Positions 49,301 through 55,383 of a stretch of 64,000 nucleotides of DNA are shown one piece after another (position 1 is the first letter of the stretch; every line of letters begins with the position of its first letter). Position numbers and translations under genes: made by a program. Source of the stretch: Zafaria ginkgonis (GTDB lineage Bacteria; Actinomycetota; Actinomycetes; Actinomycetales; Micrococcaceae); assembly GCF_039540195.1 (NCBI RefSeq), contig NZ_BAABEO010000006.1, positions 165,158 to 229,157 on the forward strand. The letters are read 5' to 3'. The notes under the pieces were generated by a model that did not search any database, was not told the DNA's origin, and worked only from the letters and a program-made list of their open reading frames with translations.

Positions 49301-50042
49301 CGTGCGTGTAGCCCAGCAGCGAGACGGCGAGCTCGTAGTCCAGGCCCTCCGGCCCGGCGCCGGCGATCAGCTGGTCCAGCACGGACAGCGAGTCGCGCAC
49401 CGAGCCGCCGCCGGCGCGGATCACCAGCGAGAGCACGCCCGGGGCCACCGGGACGCCCTCGGCCTCGCACAGCTGCTCCAGGTACGCGATCAGCGGTTCC
49501 GGCGGAACCAGCCGGAACGGGTAGTGGTGGGTGCGCGAACGGATGGTGCCGATGACCTTGTCCGGCTCAGTGGTCGCGAAGATGAACTTGATGTGCTCCG
49601 GCGGCTCCTCGACGATCTTCAGGAGCGCGTTGAAGCCGGCCGAGGTCACCATGTGCGCCTCGTCGATGATGAAGATCTTGTAGCGGTCGCGCACCGGGGC
49701 GAAGGTGGCGCGTTCGCGCAGGTCGCGGGCGTCGTCGACGCCACCGTGGGAGGCCGCGTCGATCTCGATGACGTCCAGCGAGCCCGGGCCGCCGCGGCCC
49801 AGCTCCACGCAGGAGGGGCAGGTGCCGCACGGGGTCGGCGTCGGGCCCTTCTCGCAGTTCAGGCAGCGGGCCAGGATGCGCGCGGAGGTGGTCTTGCCGC
49901 AGCCGCGCGGGCCGGAGAACAGGTAGGCGTGGCTGACGCGGTTCTTCTGCAGTGCCGCCATGAGCGGCACGGTGACATGCTCCTGCCCGATCACGTCCGC
50001 GAAAGTGTCCGGACGGTAGCGACGGTAAAGGGCTGTACTCAC
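46380..50042 (-). CDS. dnaX: DNA polymerase III gamma/tau subunit with very long Pro/Ala linker
   Basis: The 1220-residue DnaX has an intact N-terminal clamp-loader AAA+ module: SGPRGCGKTT (Walker A, about 43-52), zinc Cys63/72/75/78, DEAHM (Walker B) and the SATTEP sensor 1-like FATTEPDKV; domain III ends near 370. Residues about 380-1150 are a Pro/Ala/Gly-rich linker with tandem APAP-GDTRPAAPAP/TDERPAAP-type units, interrupted by a folded domain near 715-800 (FRRAWPEIMNELQSVKKFLWMTVQ). A conserved tail closes the protein (YVEDIPSDDDIAIEESGLVG). GTG 50042 lies 7 nt after TAGTCT, a possible leaderless promoter. Confidence 0.95.
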   Translation of the reverse strand: MSTALYRRYRPDTFADVIGQEHVTVPLMAALQKNRVSHAYLFSGPRGCGKTTSARILARCLNCEKGPTPTPCGTCPSCVELGRGGPGSLDVIEIDAASHGGVDDARDLRERATFAPVRDRYKIFIIDEAHMVTSAGFNALLKIVEEPPEHIKFIFATTEPDKVIGTIRSRTHHYPFRLVPPEPLIAYLEQLCEAEGVPVAPGVLSLVIRAGGGSVRDSLSVLDQLIAGAGPEGLDYELAVSLLGYTHASLLDDVVDAMAAQDAATVFGAVDRIIQTGHDPRRFVEDLLERFRDLIIVKAMPDTAGQIIRGLPEDQLNRMRTQAALLGQSELSRSADITNQALTEMTGATSPRLHLELLCARLLLPASDPTERGINARVDRLERRVAYAGEVPAGTVLPAYDGGGSPAADSAGGFDSPREQGAAQVREALRAARRGQEPGAETPAAPQGEPSQPGGPVQQGEAAPATEAPVAAGPVAAGPVSDAPVAAGPVSAEPAPQVAPVSPVPSAASPADEEESAPSAETPAPMDEEPVWGDDAGWDEPTEPGAEESAAPAPAAEAPAAAAPTVQAAAPAPAVSPDWGGSWGAMPEPEKPKVPVAAAAPAPAGAPAQGQGQAPAQGQAPAQPSAQAQASQRIPDPAANRAGSPEAPAPEAPTHQQDSRQQGAPQQPVQQHSAQQHRAPQSAPPAGQSGQSGQPAAVSAQPAAQAGAGGSVEMFRRAWPEIMNELQSVKKFLWMTVQPNASVTGYDGRSLTVSFAHQGAMTAFTRSQDNVNLLAQCIHKVLGVQCQIVVTAGGSAPAGGSGPKAERRPGPADTPSVAPRPTEPAAGDRPAAPAPAPAPTSEGPAAPAPGGTRPAAPAPTDERPTAPAPGDTRPAAPAPAGSHAPAAPAPTGERPAAPAPGDTRPAAPAPTSERPAAPAPAAPAPAGGHAPAAPAPSGERPVAPMPTENRPAAPAPERAATPARGRTGSPAGPPAEDDDPGYGPEPDFGPEPFDDGAYDWNADSVPVPDWELPSAGSPGSPGRPGSPAHSGQSAPQAQASHAPAPAPAPQAAAPHPSERGEAARPASSSSAVPGGEAAAAPAPNAHVAAPTWGKPATPAPAAAPPQPQAARPGQRISRYQQLMNQAGGQAGGPQGSAARPEGAGQPGGVAAPGWGSTSAAGSPAAPNAVNSKYVEDIPSDDDIAIEESGLVGRPAIERLLNGRLIEERDHEGNVVGKPAY

Positions 50043-50049
50043 CCTATAG

Positions 50050-50055
50050 AGACTA
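50050..50055 (-). promoter_or_regulatory. TAGTCT -10 element of possibly leaderless dnaX
   Basis: On the minus strand TAGTCT is followed by CTATAGG and GTG 50042; no ribosome site is evident in the 7-nt interval. Confidence 0.4.
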
Positions 50056-50081
50056 CCTTTCGGGAGGTGCCCCCCGCATTT

Positions 50082-50972
50082 CTAGAGGTCAGTTGTGAGG
50101 GGCGAGTGGATCCACGGTTCGCGCGGCAGTCGGGCGGGGTCGAACGCCTCCAGCGCCTCGGCCAGCGGGCCGCCCGGCAGCCCGAGCGAGGCGAGGATGA
50201 CGGCCCGCACCTTCTCCGGTCCGACGCCGGCCTCGGCCAGCGCGGCCAGCGTCACCGCGCCGTCGCGCTTGGCCAGCCGCTTGCCCTCGCGGTTGAGCAC
50301 CAGCGGCACGTGCGCGTACTCGGGCACGGCGGCCCCGAGCAGCGTCGCCAGGTACGCCTGCCGCGGGGCGGAACTGAGCAGGTCGTCGCCCCGGACCACC
50401 TGGTCCACGCCCTGCAGGTGGTCGTCCACCACCACCGCCAGGTTGTAGGCGGGCACGCCGTCGTTGCGCACCACCACGAAGTCGTCCACGGCGGCCGTGT
50501 ACTGCCCGTGCAGCGTGTCCGTCACCGTGTACTGCCCGACGCCGGCGCGCAGCCGCAGCGCGGCCGGCCGTCCGGCGCGGCGCAGGTTCCGCTCCGCCTC
50601 GCTGAGGTCGCGGCAGGTTCCGGGGTAGGCGCCGGGGGCGGCGTGCGGGGCGGAGGAGGCCTCGGCGATGTCCCGGCGGGTGCAGTAGCACTCGTAGAGC
50701 AGGCCCCGGGTGCGCAGGTCCTCGACGGCGGCGGCGAAGCCGTCCATGCGGTCCGTCTGGCGCTCGATCGGTCCGTCCCAGTCCAGCCCGATCGCCGCGA
50801 GGTCGCGGATCTGGGCCTCCTCGGACCCGGCGCGGGCGCGGTCCAGGTCCTCGATGCGCAGCAGGAAGCCGCGGCCGGTGGAGCGGGCGAACAGCCAGGC
50901 AAGGATCGCGGTGCGCAGGTTTCCCAGGTGCAGTTCCCCGGAGGGGCTTGGTGCGAACCGGCCTGCGCCCAT
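50082..50972 (-). CDS. gluQ: Glutamyl-Q tRNA(Asp) synthetase
   Basis: The ATG at 50972 (GGAGG 7 nt upstream) gives 296 residues. A longer frame would start inside the SRP RNA and is rejected. Class I synthetase motifs are FAPSPSGELHLGN (HIGH-like) and NREGKRLAKRDGA (KMSKS-like). The zinc site is visible as YECYCTRRDI. The anticodon-binding domain of true GluRS is missing. The enzyme glutamylates queuosine in tRNA(Asp). It lies between SRP RNA and dnaX, 39 bp upstream of the latter. Confidence 0.92.
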   Translation of the reverse strand: MGAGRFAPSPSGELHLGNLRTAILAWLFARSTGRGFLLRIEDLDRARAGSEEAQIRDLAAIGLDWDGPIERQTDRMDGFAAAVEDLRTRGLLYECYCTRRDIAEASSAPHAAPGAYPGTCRDLSEAERNLRRAGRPAALRLRAGVGQYTVTDTLHGQYTAAVDDFVVVRNDGVPAYNLAVVVDDHLQGVDQVVRGDDLLSSAPRQAYLATLLGAAVPEYAHVPLVLNREGKRLAKRDGAVTLAALAEAGVGPEKVRAVILASLGLPGGPLAEALEAFDPARLPREPWIHSPLTTDL

Positions 50973-51008
50973 CTGCTGCCTCCTGGCGGAACGTCGGAGA
51001 AAGTAAAG

Positions 51009-51096
51009 ACCCCCCATGCACCTGCCAGAGCCCGTCTACCCTTGCTACCTTCCGGTCCTGGGGGAGTTCAACAGGATGACACCACATGAGGGGCCG
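51009..51096 (-). ncRNA. ffs: Signal recognition particle RNA, small bacterial (4.5S) type
   Basis: On the minus strand the apical domain CCAGGACCGGAAGGTAGCAA (the conserved GGA/tetraloop/AGCA motif bound by Ffh) is present. The ends GCCCCTCATGT and ACATG-complementary GCATGGGGGGT pair over 11 bp, closing a long hairpin of about 87 nt. Ends are estimated from the pairing. It lies just upstream of gluQ-dnaX, its usual neighbourhood in Gram-positive bacteria. It guides the SRP-mediated targeting of membrane proteins. Confidence 0.93.
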
Positions 51097-51154
51097 TCGA
51101 AAACTATACCCGATCTTCCGGAGCGCCCGTGCACGGTCCAACCGCCGGCACCGC

Positions 51155-51215
51155 AACGCTGCTTGGGAAGTGCACCCCATCCGCGACTCATGGGGTGCAC
51201 TTCCCAAGCAGCGTT
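51155..51215. repeat. Perfect 26-bp inverted repeat with 9-nt loop
   Basis: Arms begin AACGCTGCTTGGGAAGTGCA (51155) and end in the exact complement at 51215, with a 9-nt loop between 51181 and 51189. It lies upstream of both the SRP RNA (minus) and tRNA-Ser (plus), so it does not fit as a terminator for either. It is unrelated in sequence to the TGACGCGT palindromes. Confidence 0.9.
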
Positions 51216-51331
51216 GTCCGCGGTCCGCGGCCGCGAGGACGGAATCGCGTCCCCGGCCCTGAAAAAACTCTGGTCCAAAATCCGGTCCACGGGCAGGCGG
51301 CCGGGCCCCGATTTGGGGGAGTTGCCCCCGA

Positions 51332-51361
51332 TTGGGAACTTTCCGAAAACTCCGCTAGGCT
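51332..51361 (+). promoter_or_regulatory. tRNA-Ser promoter
   Basis: TTGGGA (51332-51337), an 18-bp spacer and TAGGCT (51356-51361) place the start near 51368, about 19 nt before the tRNA. Confidence 0.55.
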
Positions 51362-51386
51362 ATTACTCGCGCTTTGAAGCGTATCT

Positions 51387-51472
51387 GGAGGATTCGCCTA
51401 GCGGCCTATGGCGCACGCCTGGAACGCGTGTTGGGTTAACAGCCCTCGGGGGTTCAAATCCCCCATCCTCCG
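51387..51472 (+). tRNA. tRNA-Ser (anticodon GGA)
   Basis: The acceptor stem GGAGGAT pairs with ATCCTCC, followed by discriminator G. The anticodon stem CACGC/GCGTG encloses CTGGAAC, so the anticodon is GGA. A long variable arm (TTGGGTTAACAGCCCTC) and the GGTTCAAATCC T-loop are class II features of serine tRNA. The length is 86 nt and CCA is not encoded. Confidence 0.95.
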
Positions 51473-51481
51473 CGGATGGAT

Positions 51482-51520
51482 AGCGGCCCGCACCGGCAAC
51501 GGTGCGGGCCGCTTCCGTTT
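51482..51520 (+). terminator. Terminator after tRNA-Ser
   Basis: AGCGGCCCGCACC pairs perfectly with GGTGCGGGCCGCT around a 6-nt loop, followed by a short T-rich tract (TCCGTTT). Confidence 0.75.
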
Positions 51521-51600
51521 CCCCTGAAACGCCGGCGCGAGGGCAGGAAGCCGGCGGTCCCTAGAATGTGCCCACACCCACCCGGCGGCAGGAGTCCCAT

Positions 51601-52098
51601 ATGAGCGAGTCCCGAACTAGCACCGTGCACACCATCCCGGTCACCCTCAACGACGGCACCGAGGCCGTGCTGGGCGAGCGTTTCGGGGGCAAGGTCCTGC
51701 TGGTGGTCAACGTCGCCTCCAAGTGCGGCCTGACCCCGCAGTACGAGGGGCTGGAGGAGCTCTACCAGACCTTCCGCGCGGAGGGCCTGGAGATCCTGGG
51801 CGTGCCCTGCAACCAGTTCATGGGGCAGGAGCCGGGCACCGACCCCGAGATCGGGGAGTTCTGCAAGGTCAACTACGGCGTCACCTTCCCGCTCGCGGCC
51901 AAGACCGAGGTCAACGGGGAGGCGACCCACCCGCTGTACCAGGCGCTGAAGGCCTACCCGAGCGGATCCGCCGAGGACATCTCCTGGAACTTCGAGAAGT
52001 TCCTTATCGGCCGGGACGGCGACGTCATCGGCCGCTTCGCCCCGCGCACCGAGCCCCTGTCCGAGGAGGTCACCGCGGCCGTCCGCGCCGCGCTGTAG
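51601..52098 (+). CDS. Glutathione-peroxidase-family thiol peroxidase
   Basis: The ATG at 51601 (GGCAGGAG upstream) gives 165 residues, the family length. The peroxidatic Cys is in VNVASKCGLTPQYEGLE, the CNQF motif is LGVPCNQFMGQEPG, and WNFEKFLIGRDG supplies the Trp. It is the Cys, not Sec, type, which in bacteria usually uses thioredoxin or mycothiol as electron donor. A TAGAAT element near 51561 is a candidate -10. Confidence 0.93.
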   Translation: MSESRTSTVHTIPVTLNDGTEAVLGERFGGKVLLVVNVASKCGLTPQYEGLEELYQTFRAEGLEILGVPCNQFMGQEPGTDPEIGEFCKVNYGVTFPLAAKTEVNGEATHPLYQALKAYPSGSAEDISWNFEKFLIGRDGDVIGRFAPRTEPLSEEVTAAVRAAL

Positions 52099-52385
52099 CC
52101 CTGCCCCGTCTTTCCGTCAGCTGCAATTCGCGGCACGACGGCGGCTGGTTCCCTTGGGTGCCCAAGGGGGCCGGCCGCGAATCCTCCCACTTCTCGTCCC
52201 CGGGACCCGGCTTGAACCGGCGTGTCGCGCCGGCGCGCCGCAGAAGCCCTCGGGAAGCCGGGAAAATCCGCAGGCGGGGCTTGCCCTGTTGCCGCACCCT
52301 GTTCCCGGGCGCCGGTTCGTCCTAGCGTGTGTCCTATCCGCGGACGGGCAGGATGAGGCGGGCAGGCGAGGACGGGGAGGTCCTG
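52099..52385. other. Intergenic stretch without a gene
   Basis: The 287 bp between gpx and the dehydrogenase hold a C/G-rich stretch with small inverted repeats (CCTTGGGTGCCCAAGG, 52152-52167) that could end the gpx message. A possible TAGCGT -10 lies near 52324. Nothing coding is evident. Confidence 0.4.
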
Positions 52386-53297
52386 ATGGCGACGTACGGC
52401 TGGATCGGGCTGGGGCACATGGGGGCGCCGATGACGGCGAACCTGGTCAAGGCGGGGCACACGGTGCGCGGCTACGACCCGAGCGCCGCGGCCTGCGCCG
52501 AGGCCGAGTGCGGGGGAGTGGAGGTGGTCGGGTCGCTGGCCGCCGTGACAGCCGGCGCGGAGGCCGTGTTCACGAGCCTGCCCACCGGAGCCCACGTGCT
52601 GCAGGTGTACGAGGCGCCCGACGGGGTGTGGGCGAACGCAGCCCCCGGCACGCTGCTGCTGGACACCTCAACCTCGGACATCGCCTCCTCCCGCCGCTGC
52701 CACGAGGACTCCGCCACGCGCGGCTTCCGGTTCGTGGATTCCCCGGTCTCCGGAGGGATCGCCGGGGCCGCGGCCGGGACGCTGACGTTTATGCTCGGTG
52801 GGGAGCCCGGCGCCGTCGCCGACGCCGAGCGCTACATCCAGCCCATGGCCGGGCGGATCATCCCGGCCGGCGGTCCGACGGCGGGAATCGCAGCGAAGCT
52901 GTGCAACAACCTCATGCTCTTCGTGAGCCTGCTCGGGGTGGCCGAAGGCTCGCAGCTGGCCCGTGAACTGGGGGTGGACCCCAAGGTGTTCTACGAGATC
53001 GCCTCGGTCTCCTCCGGGGCGTCCTGGCCGCAGAAGACCTGGTACCCGGTGCCCGGCGTGGTGGACTCGGCCGCCGCCAACGACAACTTCGAGGCAGGGT
53101 TCCGCGCCGACCTGGGCCTGAAGGACATCGGGATCGCGCTGGAGTCCGCCGACGCCGCCGGGCTCCACACCCCCGCCGCGCACCTGGCCCGGGAGCAGCT
53201 CCGCTGGCTGGCCGAGGAGGGTCTGGGCGGCAAGGACTGCTCGCTGGTGGTCAAGTACGTCACCCGCGACGGGACCGTGGAGGGGTACCGGCCCTGA
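52386..53297 (+). CDS. NAD(P)-dependent beta-hydroxyacid dehydrogenase
   Basis: The ATG at 52386 (GGGGAGG upstream) gives 303 residues. Motifs of the 3-hydroxyisobutyrate/tartronate-semialdehyde reductase family are GWIGLGHMGAPMTANL (dinucleotide), FVDSPVSGGIAGAAAGTLTFMLGG and the catalytic Lys in GIAAKLCNNLMLF. The substrate is not fixed by sequence: 3-hydroxyisobutyrate, 2-hydroxy-3-oxopropionate or similar. No valine- or glycerate-pathway partner is adjacent. Confidence 0.9.
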   Translation: MATYGWIGLGHMGAPMTANLVKAGHTVRGYDPSAAACAEAECGGVEVVGSLAAVTAGAEAVFTSLPTGAHVLQVYEAPDGVWANAAPGTLLLDTSTSDIASSRRCHEDSATRGFRFVDSPVSGGIAGAAAGTLTFMLGGEPGAVADAERYIQPMAGRIIPAGGPTAGIAAKLCNNLMLFVSLLGVAEGSQLARELGVDPKVFYEIASVSSGASWPQKTWYPVPGVVDSAAANDNFEAGFRADLGLKDIGIALESADAAGLHTPAAHLAREQLRWLAEEGLGGKDCSLVVKYVTRDGTVEGYRP

Positions 53298-53799
53298 GCG
53301 GGCGGGCCGCCGTGCGCGCGGACGGACGGGCCGCTGCCCGGGGTGCCGCGCGGGCCGGTTTCTTCTTGAACCCCGACTTCTTCCCGGACCCGGCCTTCTT
53401 CTCGAATCCCGCCGGCAGCCGGCACAGGTACACCACCTCCGCCGCCGCGACCAGGAACAGGTACGGCAGCACCAGGCGCAGCACGGGAAAACGCCCCAGC
53501 TCCCGCACCAGCAGCGCCGGGTCGATCCCGCGCACCGCGGGAACCTCGGGGCCGAACACCACGAACAGGGCGAACAGCGCGCCCGCCGCATACAGCGACG
53601 CCGTCGCCCGCAGGAACCACCGCCTCGCCGGCGCCCGCGGGAACGTCCGCGCGTACGCGCCCGCCGGCCCCACGGCATCGGCGGGCGGAACCTTCGCCCT
53701 GGACGCCCTGCGGCGCACGTTCTTCAGGATCCGGACCACCTCGGCGTCGCCGAGGTGGCGCCGCCGCAGGTGGAACGCCAGATCGTTGTAATAACCCAC
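53260..53799 (-). CDS. Small membrane protein of unknown function
   Basis: The GTG at 53799 with GGAAG upstream gives 179 residues; a TTG at 53832 would add 11. The N-terminal 40 residues (YYNDLAFHLRRRHLGDAEVVRILKNVRRRA) resemble a cytosolic HAAS-like helical domain. Two hydrophobic helices follow near 60-85 and 105-125, and then a Lys/Arg/Ala/Pro-rich basic tail. Its 3' end overlaps the convergent dehydrogenase by 38 bp; the basic tail is coded by that overlap and may be partly fortuitous. Confidence 0.55.
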   Translation of the reverse strand: MGYYNDLAFHLRRRHLGDAEVVRILKNVRRRASRAKVPPADAVGPAGAYARTFPRAPARRWFLRATASLYAAGALFALFVVFGPEVPAVRGIDPALLVRELGRFPVLRLVLPYLFLVAAAEVVYLCRLPAGFEKKAGSGKKSGFKKKPARAAPRAAARPSARTAARPLRAGTPPRSRRG

Positions 53800-53911
53800 T
53801 GCTGTCTTCCACGCCGTCCGGGCGCGTTGCAAGGCCCGGTGTTTCCTGGTCTTCTTTGTACCCGCCGCCCCCGACAGGTTGGTGCGGCGCCGGTCGGCTA
53901 GGGCATTGGAA

Positions 53912-54811
53912 CTAGGCGCCCAAGGAGCCCATCCAATGCGCCAGGAACGCCTCCCCGGCGTCGTCGTGGATGGCGTCCGCGGACAGGCCCAGGTCCGCCG
54001 CCGTCAGGATGGGGTAGGGCTTGGACGGAACGCCGTCGGCCGGGCGCACGTCCACGTGGCTGACCTGGTGGCCGCGGTCGTGCAGCCAGTCCGCCATGGC
54101 GTAGTCGGTGCGCGAATCCCCGACCGTGAACCACGCGCGCGGAACGATCCCGTCGTGGGCGAGCAGTTCGCAGGCCCGGTCGGCGCCGAGGTCCTTGCCC
54201 AGCCGGACGGACTCGATGTCGGTGGAGATGATGGTCGGATCCACGTGGTAGTCGATCGCATCGTCCTGGCCCCCGTAGTCCTGGCTTGACGCGTGGTGGT
54301 CCAGCCGCACCGCGCTGAGCCCGTGCCGGGCCATCGCGGCGAGCGCATCGGCGTCGAAATGTTCCTGCTCGGCAAGGTAGTCGGCATTGGCCACGTCGAT
54401 GCGCTGCTCCACGGAGACCATCGCCCGCTTGGTCTCATCGAAAAACATGTGCTCGGCGTAGTCCGCGGCCACCAGGGCGCGGATGTCATCCGCGTACGGG
54501 GCGGGAACGGCCAGTGTGCGGTCCACGTGCACCGTCCCGGGACCGGCCGCGGTGAAGGAGAACCAGGTGGCGCCCTTTTCGCAGATGGCGTGCACGGTCA
54601 TCCCCTCCGGCAGCCCGGCGGCAAGCATCGGGTCCATGACCTGCCGGGCAATGAAGTCGTCCGACCTGCCGGTGTTGAAGACCACCGGGATTCCTGCGGT
54701 GCCCAGCTCCAGCATCAGCGCAATGATGCCCGGCCGGACCGTGCGGGTGACGGGGCTGGCGATGGGCCCGTCGACGTCGAGGAGGAGGGCAAAGGCGGGA
54801 GTCGAACGCAT
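53912..54811 (-). CDS. HAD-superfamily hydrolase
   Basis: The ATG at 54811 gives 299 residues. HAD motifs are LLLDVDGPIAS (motif I, nucleophile Asp), VVFNTGRSDDF (motif II), a Lys in SVRLGKDLGADRACELL and TVGDSRTDYAMADWL (motif IV). A large cap lies between motifs II and III. It resembles Cof/sucrose-phosphatase-type phosphatases; the substrate is unknown. It has no obvious functional partner nearby. Confidence 0.85.
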   Translation of the reverse strand: MRSTPAFALLLDVDGPIASPVTRTVRPGIIALMLELGTAGIPVVFNTGRSDDFIARQVMDPMLAAGLPEGMTVHAICEKGATWFSFTAAGPGTVHVDRTLAVPAPYADDIRALVAADYAEHMFFDETKRAMVSVEQRIDVANADYLAEQEHFDADALAAMARHGLSAVRLDHHASSQDYGGQDDAIDYHVDPTIISTDIESVRLGKDLGADRACELLAHDGIVPRAWFTVGDSRTDYAMADWLHDRGHQVSHVDVRPADGVPSKPYPILTAADLGLSADAIHDDAGEAFLAHWMGSLGA

Positions 54812-54923
54812 TGTTCCATTCTTCCAGCCCCGGCCTCCCCCCATGGCGGCCAGATGACGCGACCGGTCTCCGGGCGGTGACGTGGGTCATTTCCGCAACG
54901 GTGTGACGTGGTGGCTTGGGGTC

Positions 54924-54929
54924 TTGACA
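54924..54929 (+). promoter_or_regulatory. TTGACA -35 box upstream of the Rieske-BCCT pair
   Basis: TTGACA is followed after 15-17 bp by CATCACT, a weak -10. A motif ATCACTGTTGCTTAA (54945-54959) somewhat resembles the ATCAGTTGYATRA sites at 57437 and 62060. Confidence 0.35.
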
Positions 54930-55032
54930 CACCCATGTGAGGTCCATCACTGTTGCTTAACGTGATTCCTGTTGATTCATGCAAAACAAACCGCTCACCG
55001 CTTTGCTAAGCGGCGAGGTGAAAGGAGTTCCG

Positions 55033-55383
55033 ATGCACAGGGCTTGTCCACTCAAGGAATTGGCGCCAGGAGATGCGCTCCGCCTCGACACCTCCCCGCC
55101 CATCGCGGTGTTCCACACCGAGGAAGGGGAGCTTTTTGCCATCGACGACACCTGCACCCACCAGGACGCTTCCCTGGCGGACGGCTGGGTGGAGGGATGC
55201 GAGGTCGAATGTCCCCTGCATGCCTCGAAGTTCAACCTGCGCACGGGGGCCGTGGATGCGCCTCCGGCCAAGCTGTCGGTCCGTGTCCATGAGGTCACCG
55301 TGGTCGACGGGGACATCATGATCATCGAGTCCAAGGAAGTCCCCAACCTGCCGCCGGGCCTGACCGTGGACGGCCATGTATAG
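55033..55383 (+). CDS. Rieske [2Fe-2S] ferredoxin
   Basis: The ATG at 55033 (AAAGGAG 5 nt upstream) gives 116 residues. The Rieske cluster motif is DDTCTHQDASLADGW ... CEVECPLHASKFN (C-x-H ... C-x2-H). It resembles the small ferredoxins of ring-hydroxylating and demethylating oxygenases. Its last 8 nt overlap the start of the betaine transporter gene, so the two are coupled. It is a plausible electron carrier for the GbcA-like oxygenase at 63384, though that enzyme's reductase is encoded separately. Confidence 0.9.
   Translation: MHRACPLKELAPGDALRLDTSPPIAVFHTEEGELFAIDDTCTHQDASLADGWVEGCEVECPLHASKFNLRTGAVDAPPAKLSVRVHEVTVVDGDIMIIESKEVPNLPPGLTVDGHV

Noticed and set aside
50973..51017. Upstream start for gluQ
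   Set aside because: It would lie inside the SRP RNA; the ATG at 50972 has a good ribosome site.
46341..51089. A 1582-codon open frame on the plus strand opposite dnaX and gluQ
   Set aside because: It is antisense to genes with clear families. Its Gly/Arg/Ala-rich, repetitive translation is the mirror of the Pro/Ala linker, and stops are rare only because of GC content.
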